Below, in pieces: positions 42,150 through 52,611 of a stretch of DNA of 64,000 nt. The stretch is taken from positions 43,390 through 107,389 of the forward strand of contig JABSOX010000019.1 of assembly GCA_013215655.1 (NCBI GenBank), read 5' to 3'. Below the pieces are notes generated by a model. It worked only from the letters and a program-made list of their open reading frames with translations, was not told where the DNA came from and made no database searches. The position numbers and the translations under genes were made by a program. The DNA is from Colwellia sp. GTDB lineage: Bacteria; Pseudomonadota; Gammaproteobacteria; Enterobacterales; Alteromonadaceae. The number at the start of each line of letters is the position of its first letter. Within the stretch, counting starts at the first letter, position 1.

Positions 42150-42478
42150 AGAGCTTCTCGTATTATTATTTTTATGACCTAAATATCACAGGCAGCATAT
42201 CCCAATAAAGCAAAATGAACCATCACTGCAGTAGCATTATTAACATTGATATTCTTCTTTTAAAATTATCCCTAAGTGCATAGCGCTTCTGACTAAGCTC
42301 TTCAATTGTTTTTTATAGGGAAATTGCATTTTTCCAAGGCTCATTAGTATTGAAAACACCTCAATTTTTAATCTTGATTCTATCAATATGAACTATGCTA
42401 AAAGTAATGGTTATTAACTTATACGGATTGGTATTAGTTAATTCATCTACATGTGAAGTTTATTAAAAGTTACTTTGA
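42150..42478. other. Intergenic gap, nothing recognised
   Basis: A 329-bp AT-rich divergent gap between the DUF3303 operon and the GAF-GGDEF gene. It has no MITE, palindromic operator or terminator that I can see. A short phrase near 42425 (ggattggtatta) resembles the right end of MITE-B, but the rest of the element is missing. Confidence 0.5.
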
Positions 42479-44056
42479 ATGAAGCCAAACACTGCTATTT
42501 CAGTTGTTGAACAAGAATACCTTACCATTGTTAGTGAATTTGCTGTTGATTTACTGGCCATGGACTCTATTGAGGATATTTTATGGCATGTTGCCCAGTA
42601 TGTTATTCCTCAACTAGGCTTTGTTGATGTTGTGATTTACTTGTTTGATGATAAAAAAAAAGTGCTTGTTCAAAAAGCAACCTTTGGTCATAAAAACCCA
42701 AATGCTCATGAAATATTTAAACCTATCGAAATTGAATTGGGTCAAGGTGTCGTAGGCCGTGTCGCAATCAATAAACAGCCGGTACTTATTACGGATACTC
42801 GCTTAAATCCTTATTATATTGTTGATGATGAAGCTCGGTTATCCGAGCTTTCTGTACCTATGATGGCAGATGATATGTTTATTGGTGTCATCGACTCAGA
42901 GCATCCAGATGAAAATTTTTATGATGAAAACCATTTGAAAGTTGTTGTTACTATCGCCTCTTTGTTAGCAACTAAAATAAGTAACTTAAAAACAATTGAT
43001 AGCTTAAGACAGGCTGTTGCTGAGCTTGAATACAATAAAAAAATTCAGAGTAGTTTGTTTGAGATAGCCGAATTAATTTTTAAAAGTGTTGATATTGATG
43101 ATTTTTATCGTCAGTTGCACGACTGTATTAGTCGATTAATGTTCAGTAATAATTTCTATATAGGTTTGCTCGCTAAAAATAAAAAATCATTTACTTTAGC
43201 CTACTGTGTAGATGAGTTGGATGCTGATCTTAATAAAGCGTGTATACCTATTGATAAAGAAAAACCCACTATTACAGGATATGTTTTGGCATCAAATGAA
43301 GCGTTACTTATATATGAAGAAGAATTGCAGCAACTTATTGCAGAAGAAGAGCTTTATGTTAGAGGCTCTTTGCCTAAAGCTTGGTTAGGTGTGCCATTTG
43401 GTGACGGCAGTTTTCGCGGTATTGTTGTTGTACAGAGCTATTTTGGCGGTTATATTTTTACGGAAAAAGATAAACAGTTATTAATCTTTGTGGCGAAACA
43501 TATATATGATGCTTTAGAGCGCATGAAAGTAAGAACAGAACTGCAATTTCGTGCTTTACATGATCCGCTAACAAAATTACCGAACCGCTTATTATTTACC
43601 GATAGAGTGCAGTACGCTATTGCATATACGCGTCGTAATAAAAAATACTCTCTCGCGTTATTTTTTTTAGATTTAGACCGATTTAAAGAGATAAATGATA
43701 ATTATGGGCATCATATAGGAGATCTGTTATTGATCCGTGTTTCTAAAGTTATTAGTTCATGTTTGCGAGAGTCAGATACGTTATGCAGAATTGGTGGTGA
43801 TGAATTTGCGGTGTTATTGGGAGATATTTCCTTTCAACGAGAGGTCGAGGCTATTGCCGAACATGTTGCTAGTGCTGTTCAAAAAACAATAGATATAGGT
43901 GAGCTTCAATTTGATATTTCTATGAGTATTGGCGTAACATCTTTTTCATCAGGTAAAGAAAATGCTGAGAATTTACTTATTCAAGCTGACCGAGCAATGT
44001 ATAAGGCAAAAGATCAGGGCAGAAATCAAATTGTCTATTATCGTAAAATGTCTTAA
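42479..44056 (+). CDS. Diguanylate cyclase with two GAF-type domains
   Basis: 525 residues, cytoplasmic. A GAF domain at about 15-165 (IEDILWHVAQYVIPQLGFVDVVIY, GVVGRVAINKQPVLITDTR), a second GAF-like domain at about 190-350, and a GGDEF domain at 360-520 (DPLTKLPNRLLFTDR, RIGGDEFAVLLG). The active site is intact and an RxxD inhibitory site (RESD) stands five residues before GGDEF, so product inhibition is expected. It makes c-di-GMP in response to a small-molecule or redox cue. No ribosome binding site is obvious at the ATG. Confidence 0.93.
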   Translation: MKPNTAISVVEQEYLTIVSEFAVDLLAMDSIEDILWHVAQYVIPQLGFVDVVIYLFDDKKKVLVQKATFGHKNPNAHEIFKPIEIELGQGVVGRVAINKQPVLITDTRLNPYYIVDDEARLSELSVPMMADDMFIGVIDSEHPDENFYDENHLKVVVTIASLLATKISNLKTIDSLRQAVAELEYNKKIQSSLFEIAELIFKSVDIDDFYRQLHDCISRLMFSNNFYIGLLAKNKKSFTLAYCVDELDADLNKACIPIDKEKPTITGYVLASNEALLIYEEELQQLIAEEELYVRGSLPKAWLGVPFGDGSFRGIVVVQSYFGGYIFTEKDKQLLIFVAKHIYDALERMKVRTELQFRALHDPLTKLPNRLLFTDRVQYAIAYTRRNKKYSLALFFLDLDRFKEINDNYGHHIGDLLLIRVSKVISSCLRESDTLCRIGGDEFAVLLGDISFQREVEAIAEHVASAVQKTIDIGELQFDISMSIGVTSFSSGKENAENLLIQADRAMYKAKDQGRNQIVYYRKMS

Positions 44057-44160
44057 CTCTTATTCCTTAATCTTTTATTCTTTTGACTGTTCATAATTTA
44101 TTAGCCATTCGATAAGTTTTTTTTGAAAACAAGTAGGCATTCCATAACTTGAAGTAGCTA

Positions 44161-44190
44161 AAAAAGTATAGAAAAGTATAGAAAAGTATA
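44161..44190. repeat. 10-bp tandem repeat
   Basis: gaaaagtata occurs three times in a row (the first copy starts with a). It is non-coding and lies about 105 bp after the GGDEF gene, before the MITE-B copy. Confidence 0.85.
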
Positions 44191-44250
44191 GCAAAGATAA
44201 AATGACAAGCGTTTTTGACGTGAATTTTAACAATCGGTATTAATATTTTA

Positions 44251-44514
44251 ATACCATTTTCATTAAGTTTGTTCTCACTCAGAGCTTGTCAGCGGTTTGA
44301 GAACAAATAGAATTTTTTTGTGTATAGTCATTCTATATTAAAGAAATTCTGTGCGGTTATCGAATCGCTGACAAACTCCCGAAGGGTGAGTTTAAAAGTA
44401 TTACAGCCCGCGTTATTGATTTTGACAATGGAATAACCATTCTCTGCAATCAATGCCTTGCCTCTAAGCCTTTTAAATCTCGCTGAATAGGAAGAAACTT
44501 AATGGAATTGGTAT
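44251..44514. mobile_element. MITE-B copy 1
   Basis: 264 bp from ataccattttcattaag to cttaatggaattggtat, terminal inverted repeats of about 17 bp with a few mismatches. The interior has no long reading frame and contains inverted parts such as cttgtcagcg / cgctgacaaa. It is about 90% identical by eye to the copy at 59293-59557. Together with the 10-bp repeat it accounts for most of the gap 44057-44554. Confidence 0.85.
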
Positions 44515-44554
44515 AGGTGTATGGACTGCTACCTCATACACTTGATTAAAGGTA

Positions 44555-45307
44555 TTATGCTTTTGCTCCCATAAGGATCAGATAATCACGTATTTCTGCT
44601 GTTTTCGCGCCATTTAATGGACTTCGTAATTCATTTCCTCGCAGTGTATTTGCCATGACTGCTAAGTTCACATCAGCGCCATTTTCAACTAAAAACTCGA
44701 CAATTTCATAATTGCCCTGTCTTGAAGCGTTGATTAATGCTGTTTCATCATGTTCAACAATATTGTCAATTTGGGCTCCTTGCTGATAAAGAAACTTAAC
44801 GAGTGGTAGATTGTTATTAATTACTGCGGAAATTAAGGGGTTACCATCGAACGAAGACGACTTATTAATATTTGCATCTAATTGAATAAGCTTTTTAATC
44901 ATTTCTATATTATTTTTTTGAACCGCGACGATCAGTGGTGTGCCATCAAATTTTGACGCTTGGTTTATATCGGCCCCAAGATAGATTAATTCGTCTACTA
45001 ATTTTTCCTTATTTTTTCTTACTGCGATGATCAGTGGCGTGCCGTCGCCAATAATGGTTGCGTTGATGTCTAAACCGTCATTTATTAATTGCTCAATACC
45101 ACTGATTGAAGTGCTATGAATCATTTCAATTAATTTTTCTCCCTGTAGTAGTGAAATTGTTGATGTATTCAATGGTGTATTCACTGATGTATTGCCGTAT
45201 TCGCTGGCCGCAACTTGTTCAATGATGATGGAATTGTCGTTGGCATGAGTGGCAATGTTGGTTAGTAATGCTGTCGCTAATAGGCAAAGTTTAAAAGTAT
45301 TATTCAT
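44555..45307 (-). CDS. Exported ankyrin-repeat protein
   Basis: 250 residues with a signal peptide (LCLLATALLTNIATHA), so it acts in the periplasm or outside. From about 50 on there are five to six ankyrin repeats of 33 residues, recognisable by GTPLIIAVRKN, GADINQASKFDGTPLIVAVQKNN and ETALINASRQGNYEIVEFLVENGADVN. The repeats mediate protein binding; the partner is unknown. Convergent with the MITE-B copy region. No operon partner. Confidence 0.88.
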   Translation of the reverse strand: MNNTFKLCLLATALLTNIATHANDNSIIIEQVAASEYGNTSVNTPLNTSTISLLQGEKLIEMIHSTSISGIEQLINDGLDINATIIGDGTPLIIAVRKNKEKLVDELIYLGADINQASKFDGTPLIVAVQKNNIEMIKKLIQLDANINKSSSFDGNPLISAVINNNLPLVKFLYQQGAQIDNIVEHDETALINASRQGNYEIVEFLVENGADVNLAVMANTLRGNELRSPLNGAKTAEIRDYLILMGAKA

Positions 45308-45566
45308 TTTTTACTCCAGTTGAACCGTTTTTTATTAGAAGATTAATAAAGAAGTAGTGATAGAAATTAAAATAGTTTGAATAAATTATTAAATAATGGA
45401 TTTACCTTAACCGGACGTTAACCCTCTAAAGTGCATAATACTAATATTACTAATGTAAGTATTGATTAATACCTAACCGATTAAAGGTCTAAGTGACTGA
45501 TTTTTTATGCGAAAGTGGTTAGGTTTAGTCTATAGTTAAACAATGCTTTTTACTGGAGATTTATTT

Positions 45567-46670
45567 ATGCGCTTATTCTTTATTTCTGTTTCTATAAGTT
45601 GGTTATTACTTGGTTGTAATCAACCTGCTGAAACATTCAAAGAAGTTATTCGTCCTATTGCTTGGACTCAAGTTCAACAATCATCATTTGATCAAGTAAG
45701 ACGTTTATCAGGAGTTGTATACCCGGTTGAGGCGACAAACTTGAGTTTTGAAGTAGGCGGTAAGCTTGAGTGGGTTAAAGTAAAACTAGGTGACTCAGTA
45801 AAAAAAGGGGATGCTTTAGCACGTTTAGACCAACGTAATTTTGATTTAGGGCTGCAATCATCACAAGCAAATTTACAAAAGGCGCAAGCGGCTCTCTCAG
45901 AAGCGAGTAATGAATATCAACGTTATGCTGAATTATCGGAAAAAGGCTTAGTATCAAAATCTGGTTTTGATAATGCTAAAGCGGCTTTTGAGTCAGCGAC
46001 AAGTGCGGTGAGTTTAGCGCGAACGCAATTGAACATTTCAAAAAAGGATTTGAGTGATACTTTGTTAGTTGCTCCTTATGATGGCAAAATTACTAAACGT
46101 TTAGTTGAACCCTCAATGCAAGTTTCTCCGGGACAAGCAACCTTTGAAATTGAAGGCGAAGATGGTCTGGAAATTCAAGTGATGGTGCCAGAAACCTTAA
46201 TTAGAGATTTAATTAAAGGTAGTCAGGTTAATATTCACTACCCAGCATTTCCACAAATATTGAGTTCTGGTGCTATTACTGAAGTGGGTTCTCGTGCTGA
46301 AACAGCCAATGCATTTCCTGTAACCATATTAATCAATACTTCTCTGGATGGTTTACGGGCAGGTATGACTGCTGAAGTTGATTTTACTTTTGAAGGGGTT
46401 GGTCGAACAGGTTATACCGGTATGACTTTTCGTTTACCTATCGCAGCACTTGGTGCTGGCGAAAAACAGAAATCTTACGTCTTTGTTTATGATACCGAAA
46501 AAGAAGTACTACATAAACGTTTTGTACAAACAGAAAGTATTTTGAATAATGAAGTTTTAGTATCCTCTGGGCTTGAAAATGGTGAGATAATTGCAATTGC
46601 AGGAGTGTCATTTTTACGTGACGGTCAAACCGTAACCTTGCTTGATAAGCATGTGAAGCGTTTTAACTAA
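45567..46670 (+). CDS. RND efflux periplasmic adaptor (membrane fusion protein)
   Basis: About 367 residues from the ATG at 45567, which has GGAG upstream and starts a lipoprotein signal (ISWLLLGC); an ATG at 45543 is in frame. The biotinyl-lipoyl-like domain (NLSFEVGGKLEWVKVKLGDSVKKGD), an alpha-helical hairpin (LGLQSSQANLQKAQAALSEA) and a beta-barrel domain follow. It links the inner-membrane pump to an outer-membrane channel that is not encoded here. The pump gene follows after 21 bp. Confidence 0.92.
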   Translation: MRLFFISVSISWLLLGCNQPAETFKEVIRPIAWTQVQQSSFDQVRRLSGVVYPVEATNLSFEVGGKLEWVKVKLGDSVKKGDALARLDQRNFDLGLQSSQANLQKAQAALSEASNEYQRYAELSEKGLVSKSGFDNAKAAFESATSAVSLARTQLNISKKDLSDTLLVAPYDGKITKRLVEPSMQVSPGQATFEIEGEDGLEIQVMVPETLIRDLIKGSQVNIHYPAFPQILSSGAITEVGSRAETANAFPVTILINTSLDGLRAGMTAEVDFTFEGVGRTGYTGMTFRLPIAALGAGEKQKSYVFVYDTEKEVLHKRFVQTESILNNEVLVSSGLENGEIIAIAGVSFLRDGQTVTLLDKHVKRFN

Positions 46671-46691
46671 TAGCGTAAAGGAGATATAAAG

Positions 46692-49600
46692 ATGAATTTA
46701 ACCAAACTTGCGTTTACTTATCGAAAATCAATATTAATGATTTTGGCTTTGTTATTAATGAATGGTGTTTTTGCTTATTTTACCTTGCCAGCACAAGAAG
46801 ATCCTACCATTACCATTCGTAACGCCGTAGTCACTACGTCTTTTCCTGGTATGGCACCGGAACGAGTTGAACAATTAATTACACGCGCGATAGAAAAAGA
46901 AATTCGTAAAATACCCGAAGTGGAAAAGCTCACGTCGACATCAGTTACCGGTCAATCGGTCATTCATGTAGAAATATACGATCGTTACTTTAATTTAGAC
47001 AATATTTGGCAAGATTTACGTAACAAGGTAAAACAAGCCGAGAAGAACCTACCGGATGGTACACGTACCCCGTTTGTTAATGACTCTTTTGGTGATGTAT
47101 CTGTTGTGACCTTAGCATTAACTGCTGACGGTTTTAATATGGGGCAAATGAATGATATTTCAAAACATATCAGAGATAACCTCTATACAGTTACTGGTAC
47201 TAAAAAAGTTGATATTTTAGGTGTGCAAGCCGAACGTGTTTTCCTTGAAGTGTCGAGTTCTAAATTATCCCAATTGGGTATTTCTCCGCGCAGTATTATT
47301 AGTGAATTACAAAATCAAAATATTATCAGCTCAGGTGGACAAATTGATACGGGTGCTAAGTCGTTAATTATTGAACCAAGCGGTAATTTTTCATCCATCG
47401 AAGAAATTGGTGATACCCATATCACTATTCCTGGAACTGGCGATACCATTGCCTTAAAAGATATTGTTAGTATTCGTCGTGATTATATCGACCCGCCACA
47501 TCAGCCCGCATATTTTAACGGTAAACCTGCGGTGATGTTTGCTATTGCGATGTTGCCTGAATACAATTTGCTTGAATATGCGCCTCGAATAAAAGAAAAA
47601 GTTGCGGAAATTGAACGGTCTTTACCCATTGGTTATCAAGTCGATATCGCTACCTATCAAGCCGAGCAAGTGCAGCGCTCGGTGCGCGGTGTATCAATGA
47701 ATGTTTTACAAACATTGGCCATTGTTTTAGTGGTAGTGATCTTTTTCTTAGGCATGCGTACCGGATTAATTGTTGGCTCTATTGTGCCATTTGTGATGTT
47801 AACCACACTCGCTATCATGCAATTTGCCGGCATGACTTTAGAAAAAATGAGCTTAGCAACACTGATCATTGCACTGGGCTTGTTAGTTGATAATGGTATT
47901 GTTATTGCCGAAGACTTTAAGCGTCGCCTTGAACAAGGACAAGAACGTTTTGAGGCAATGTGCCAAGGTGGTAAAGAGCTTGCAATGCCGTTATTAAGCT
48001 CATCTATTACTACTATTTTATTTTTCTTACCTTTGATGCTTGCTGAGCATGTTGCAGGTGAATTCACTCGTTCTATATCTCTGGTTATTTTAATCACGCT
48101 TATGACAAGTTGGATATTAGCTTTATGTGTAACGCCGACGCTTTGTTATTTCTTTATTAAAGTGGATGCTGGTGCAGTCAAGGGAGATGTTAAACCGAAT
48201 GAAATAACTAATGAAAGTAGTGGTTTTTACGCTCAATATGAAGCGTTTTTACATTGGGTATTGGCTCATAAAGCTCTATTTATGGTTATTATGGTGGCAT
48301 TATTGATGTTTTCATTAAGTGGTTTTAAATCACTTAAACAGCAGTTTTTCCCCGACTCAGATCGTACACAAATCATGATGTACATTGATTTGCCCAACGG
48401 TACTTCAGCGCGCACAACCAATCGTCAAATGTTAGAGGTTTTTAAGTGGTTAGATAACAAGGAAAGATTTCCACAAATTATAAACTACTCGGGCTATGCT
48501 GGTTTTAATGGTCCTAAATTTGTCCTGACCTTAACTCCTGAAGACCCTGCTGACAATAAAGGCTTTGTGGTTGTAAATGTTAAAGAAGGTACTGACCTTA
48601 CCCAGTTGGTTAATACTCTTCATAATGGTTTAATTGAAAATTTTCCTAATGTTTCAGGACGTGTTAAACGGATGTTTGCAGGGCCTTCAGACTCCAGCAC
48701 TATTAGCATTCAAGTGAAGGGGCCAGATAAAGATATTCTTTATGCTAAAGCACAAGAAATTATGGATGTTTTGCAGCAAGTACCTTATACCAAAAACGTA
48801 CGTACCGATTGGGGAAGTCGTATTGTTAAAGTTAAGGTTAAAGTTGATCAACATCGTGCTCGTCGTGCGGGGGTCACTTCTGATGATATAGCGACCGCGC
48901 TACAAGGCTTTTTCAGTGGTGCAACTATCACTGAATATCGAGAGAATGATGATATTATCCCGGTCATTTTGCGAGCACGGGATGAAGAGCGTTTTAATCT
49001 TGATCGTTTAAGAACTATTTCGGTATTTTCTAATAGCTCAGGATTACCCATTCCTTTATTTCAGGTCGCAGATTTTGTGCCTGAAAACCAATACGCAAAA
49101 ATCCAACGAGAAGATATGTTCACTACTATTACGGTAGAAGCAAGTAATACTGAAATGACCGCGCAAGATTTACACGGTATTATCGATGAGAAAATACAGG
49201 CTTTAAAAGTTGATTTACCGGTTAATCATTGGATTGAATACGATGGTGTTATTGTACAATCTGCAGATGCTTCTAAAGCATTAGGGGCAAGTATGCCGAT
49301 GGTTATTGGCTTAGTCTTGATATTATTAGTGGTGCAGTTTAATTCTTATCGTCGCGCAATGATTATCGTTTTAACCATTCCACTTTCTCTTATTGGCACT
49401 GTGGTGGGGTTATTAGCGATGAGTGCACCTTTTGGTTTTATGGTTACCTTAGGTATATACAGTTTGGCGGGTATTATTATCAACAATGGCATTGTCTTGA
49501 TTGACCGTATTGATATTGAACGTAAAGCGGGAGTGAGTGATTATCAAGCGATTATTAATTCTTGTATTACACGTTTAAGACCGATAGCGATGACTACGGT

Positions 49601-49757
49601 GACCACTATTTTAGGATTGTTGCCATTATTGATGGACAGTGAGTCGATGTTTTATGGTATGGCGACGGTGTTAGCTTTTGGATTAGGTGTCGGCACCGTG
49701 CTCACACTGGGCGTAGTACCTGTTTTGTATGCTTCATTCTTTAAGGTCACACGATGA
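46692..49757 (+). CDS. RND-family efflux pump, inner-membrane subunit
   Basis: 1021 residues with twelve membrane helices and two large periplasmic loops, the AcrB-type layout. The N-terminus is KLAFTYRKSILMILALLL with PAQEDPTITIRNAVVTTSFPG and the proton-relay helix 4 contains GLLVDNGIVIAEDFKRR (a single Asp-Asn in place of the usual Asp-Asp pair, plus the following Glu-Asp). The second half has TIPLSLIGTVVG and INNGIVLIDRIDIERKAG. The substrate is unknown; single-gene RND pumps of this type export drugs, detergents or metals. AAGGAGA precedes the ATG; the response regulator starts four bases before its stop. Confidence 0.93.
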   Translation: MNLTKLAFTYRKSILMILALLLMNGVFAYFTLPAQEDPTITIRNAVVTTSFPGMAPERVEQLITRAIEKEIRKIPEVEKLTSTSVTGQSVIHVEIYDRYFNLDNIWQDLRNKVKQAEKNLPDGTRTPFVNDSFGDVSVVTLALTADGFNMGQMNDISKHIRDNLYTVTGTKKVDILGVQAERVFLEVSSSKLSQLGISPRSIISELQNQNIISSGGQIDTGAKSLIIEPSGNFSSIEEIGDTHITIPGTGDTIALKDIVSIRRDYIDPPHQPAYFNGKPAVMFAIAMLPEYNLLEYAPRIKEKVAEIERSLPIGYQVDIATYQAEQVQRSVRGVSMNVLQTLAIVLVVVIFFLGMRTGLIVGSIVPFVMLTTLAIMQFAGMTLEKMSLATLIIALGLLVDNGIVIAEDFKRRLEQGQERFEAMCQGGKELAMPLLSSSITTILFFLPLMLAEHVAGEFTRSISLVILITLMTSWILALCVTPTLCYFFIKVDAGAVKGDVKPNEITNESSGFYAQYEAFLHWVLAHKALFMVIMVALLMFSLSGFKSLKQQFFPDSDRTQIMMYIDLPNGTSARTTNRQMLEVFKWLDNKERFPQIINYSGYAGFNGPKFVLTLTPEDPADNKGFVVVNVKEGTDLTQLVNTLHNGLIENFPNVSGRVKRMFAGPSDSSTISIQVKGPDKDILYAKAQEIMDVLQQVPYTKNVRTDWGSRIVKVKVKVDQHRARRAGVTSDDIATALQGFFSGATITEYRENDDIIPVILRARDEERFNLDRLRTISVFSNSSGLPIPLFQVADFVPENQYAKIQREDMFTTITVEASNTEMTAQDLHGIIDEKIQALKVDLPVNHWIEYDGVIVQSADASKALGASMPMVIGLVLILLVVQFNSYRRAMIIVLTIPLSLIGTVVGLLAMSAPFGFMVTLGIYSLAGIIINNGIVLIDRIDIERKAGVSDYQAIINSCITRLRPIAMTTVTTILGLLPLLMDSESMFYGMATVLAFGLGVGTVLTLGVVPVLYASFFKVTR

Positions 49758-50431
49758 AACGCCATGTTTTATTGGTCGAGGATGATCTCGACTTAGCAGC
49801 CACTATGATTGATTATCTCGATTTAGAAGGCATTATTTGTGATCATGCCGCTAATGGTATTGCCGGCTTAGTACTTATTAATCAAAATACTTATGATGTG
49901 ATCATTCTTGACGTTAACATGCCACGCATGGACGGTTTAGCGGTATGTAAAAATATGAGAGAGCAGGGCATGATAACGCCTGTTTTGATGTTAACGGCGC
50001 GAGATACCCTTGATGATAAATTAGCAGGTTTTGCTGTAGGCACCGATGATTATATGGTTAAGCCTTTTGAAATGCTTGAATTAGTAGCGCGCATTCATGT
50101 ATTAGCTAATCGACGTAGTGGTCAATCATCTAAATTTAAAGTTGATGACCTTTACGTAGACTTTGATGAAAAAAAAGCAACAAGAGCACAGCGTGCACTA
50201 CAGCTTTCTCCTACGGGCTGGAAAATATTAGAGGTCTTAATAAGAAAATCACCGAGTGTGGTTTCCCGTGATAAAATATCGCAAGCGATATGGGGAGATG
50301 AATTGCCTGACAGTAATAGTTTAAAAGTTCACTTATTTAAATTAAGACAACAAGTTGATACAGATAACGATGATAAGCTTATTCATACCATCGCCGGGCA
50401 AGGTTTTGTTTTGAAAAAAGTAACGGAATAA
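49754..50431 (+). CDS. OmpR/PhoB-family response regulator
   Basis: 225 residues. Receiver domain with LLVEDDLDLA, the phospho-acceptor Asp in VIILDVNMPRMDG, and MVKPF; then a winged-helix trans-reg domain (LQLSPTGWKILEVLI, SLKVHLFKLRQQVD, IAGQGFVL). It probably controls the RND operon in which it lies, since its start overlaps the pump stop by four bases. Partner of the following kinase. Confidence 0.94.
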   Translation: MKRHVLLVEDDLDLAATMIDYLDLEGIICDHAANGIAGLVLINQNTYDVIILDVNMPRMDGLAVCKNMREQGMITPVLMLTARDTLDDKLAGFAVGTDDYMVKPFEMLELVARIHVLANRRSGQSSKFKVDDLYVDFDEKKATRAQRALQLSPTGWKILEVLIRKSPSVVSRDKISQAIWGDELPDSNSLKVHLFKLRQQVDTDNDDKLIHTIAGQGFVLKKVTE

Positions 50432-50433
50432 GT

Positions 50434-51789
50434 ATGGTTGATAAGTTATTAAAGCCAAATTTAATGTCGAACAACCAAGATAAACCAAAAACACTACGCC
50501 GTTATGTACTTAAAGTTCAAAGCATTGTTGCCTTAGTTGTCGTACTTAGTTATACCGTGGTGGTGCATTTTTACTTTATGAATGGATTAGATGAAGCTAA
50601 TTTTCAAGATTTACACTTAGAAACCAACCATTTTGCCAAAGCTTATCGTATTGACCCGACAATTCAATTGCCCAATTCTATTCACTTTACGGGTTATTTA
50701 GATTGGTCGCAGTTGCCATTGACTATACAAGAAGAATTTCCCTCTTTAAAAACGCTTACTCAAGTCGAGATGACAAATATTCGAAAGTGGGACAGAGAGC
50801 AATTTATTCCCTGGCCTAAACAAGTTATTTTTGTTGTCGGCCATCCTTTAAATGATGGCAAGGTTCTCTATCTTGTTCGAAATATTGATACTGAGCAGTA
50901 TGATGCGTTAAGTAAAATAGGCATTGTGAAGATGTTCAGCTTAACTTGGCCTTTGGCATTATTATTTTTAATTTTGATGCAGCTAGTGGTGCATTTGGTA
51001 TTAAAAAGAACATTGCGACCTTTTAATCAGTTAAGTGATTGGGTTGATACCTTATCATTGGAAAATGCCAAGCAAGTTTTACCTGACTTTGAGTTCAAAG
51101 AACTCAATAAAATTGCCGAACAGCAACAAAAATCACTGATCCGCATTAGTGATGTTCTTGATAAAGAACAAGACTTTTTACGCCATGCTAGTCATGAATT
51201 ACGTACTCCTATTGCGGTGGTAAAGAGTAATAGTGAATTGCTAGTCCGTATTTTAGATAGCAGTGAAAATATTCCTAAAGGTTTAGTTGCTGTAGGAAGA
51301 ATTAAACGTGCCGCACTTAACATGCAGCATATGACCGAAACATTACTCTGGTTAAGTCGAGAAGATAATGAGGAGATCGCCAGTAGTGAAGTTAGTATCA
51401 AGGAAATGATTGAATTTCTTGTAGAGGACAATCAATACCTATTACAAAGTAAAGCGGTAGAGGTGGAACTATGTTTAGATGATAACTCTTTAAATATAGC
51501 AGAAACACCTTGTCGTTTGGTCTTAAATAATCTTATTCGTAATGCATTTCAATATACCGCTGAAGGTGAGGTCATTATTTCTTTTGAACAAAATAAAGTG
51601 AAGATCACCAATGTCAATAAAAGCGAAGATGCTATCGACCATACGGGTGCAGATTACGGCTATGGTTTAGGTTTACGTTTAGTGGATAAAATTGTCAAAA
51701 AAATGCATTGGCAATATCAAAATAATGACATAGCTGGGGGACGTTCGGTTGAAGTGGGCTTTGATAGTTTATCTATAGAATACAATTAA
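50434..51789 (+). CDS. Sensor histidine kinase of the RND operon
   Basis: 451 residues. Membrane helices near 28-49 and 166-190 enclose a periplasmic sensor of about 115 residues. HisKA with the phosphorylated His in FLRHASHELRTPIAVVKSNSE near 250 and a shortened HATPase part with NLIRNAFQYT and DYGYGLGLRLVDKIVKK. It should sense a pump substrate or envelope stress and phosphorylate the OmpR-type regulator, 2 bp upstream. Starts at ATG 50434; a second ATG (50464, MSNNQDK) is possible. Confidence 0.92.
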   Translation: MVDKLLKPNLMSNNQDKPKTLRRYVLKVQSIVALVVVLSYTVVVHFYFMNGLDEANFQDLHLETNHFAKAYRIDPTIQLPNSIHFTGYLDWSQLPLTIQEEFPSLKTLTQVEMTNIRKWDREQFIPWPKQVIFVVGHPLNDGKVLYLVRNIDTEQYDALSKIGIVKMFSLTWPLALLFLILMQLVVHLVLKRTLRPFNQLSDWVDTLSLENAKQVLPDFEFKELNKIAEQQQKSLIRISDVLDKEQDFLRHASHELRTPIAVVKSNSELLVRILDSSENIPKGLVAVGRIKRAALNMQHMTETLLWLSREDNEEIASSEVSIKEMIEFLVEDNQYLLQSKAVEVELCLDDNSLNIAETPCRLVLNNLIRNAFQYTAEGEVIISFEQNKVKITNVNKSEDAIDHTGADYGYGLGLRLVDKIVKKMHWQYQNNDIAGGRSVEVGFDSLSIEYN

Positions 51790-51943
51790 TTATTCGACTG
51801 TTTTCCTCTTCTTCGAAATATATTATTATTTTATTGGTCTATATTTAATGAATCAAGGAAAACTCAGTAGACATTAATTATGTTCGAGTTTATGCTGCAT
51901 TTTCAGATCTAGAGAGTAAATATAATTAAAAGAGAAAAAGTCA

Positions 51944-52606
51944 TTGATATATTTAGGGTTAGTTGCATATATACTGTCAAGTTTGCTCATCGTCTCGGCA
52001 CAAAAAATTACTATTAAGGTGGTAGATACACAAGCTATGCCTGTTGAAGGTATGGTCGTTTATCTTACGCCTGATAACTCACCATCGATGCCCCTTAATC
52101 CTTCTACCTTGGTGGTGACACAAAAAAATAAATCATTTGCACCTTATGTCGCGGTTACGCAAAAAGGTCAGAGCATTGCTTTTGAAAATCAAGACAATAT
52201 TACACATCATATCTATTCGGTATCAGGTGGTAATCGATTTGATTTTAAAATTAAATCAGGTCATTCAAAAAGTACTCAACAATTAAATCACGCTGAAGAA
52301 GTTGCTATGGGTTGTAATATTCATGACTGGATGAGTGGTTATGTTTTAGTGGTTGATACGCCTTATTACACTCAAACAAATAATCATGGTATAGCGACAA
52401 TCAATCTTGATTTAATTGGACGCTACACCTTATCGGTTTGGCATCCTCAGTTAGACGTGAAGAATTACAAAATTGAGCAAGCCATTATGGTTGATAGTGA
52501 TGTTGCTGGCGCTCAAACATTTTGGCAAGTTAGTTTGCCTAAAGACTTGTTACCACTACCGGAACAAATAGGACAAGATGAATTTGAATTTTTGGATGAG
52601 TACTGA
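51944..52606 (+). CDS. Exported cupredoxin-like protein ('methylamine utilization' type)
   Basis: 220 residues from a TTG start (no good ATG exists upstream). The N-terminal hydrophobic segment (LVAYILSSLLIVSAQ) exports it to the periplasm. A cupredoxin-like beta-sandwich follows with FENQDNITHHIYSVSG and a copper-ligand-like MGCNIHDWMSGY (Cys, His, Met near 128-134). The family is annotated as methylamine utilization protein by distant similarity, not by activity. The 5-bp gap to the GGDEF-EAL gene and the overlap of that with the barrel gene make a three-gene operon. Confidence 0.82.
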   Translation: MIYLGLVAYILSSLLIVSAQKITIKVVDTQAMPVEGMVVYLTPDNSPSMPLNPSTLVVTQKNKSFAPYVAVTQKGQSIAFENQDNITHHIYSVSGGNRFDFKIKSGHSKSTQQLNHAEEVAMGCNIHDWMSGYVLVVDTPYYTQTNNHGIATINLDLIGRYTLSVWHPQLDVKNYKIEQAIMVDSDVAGAQTFWQVSLPKDLLPLPEQIGQDEFEFLDEY

Positions 52607-52611
52607 TCACT

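Noticed and set aside
42425..42440. Possible MITE-B right end upstream of the GAF-GGDEF gene
   Set aside because: Only about 12 bases match and no other part of the element is present.
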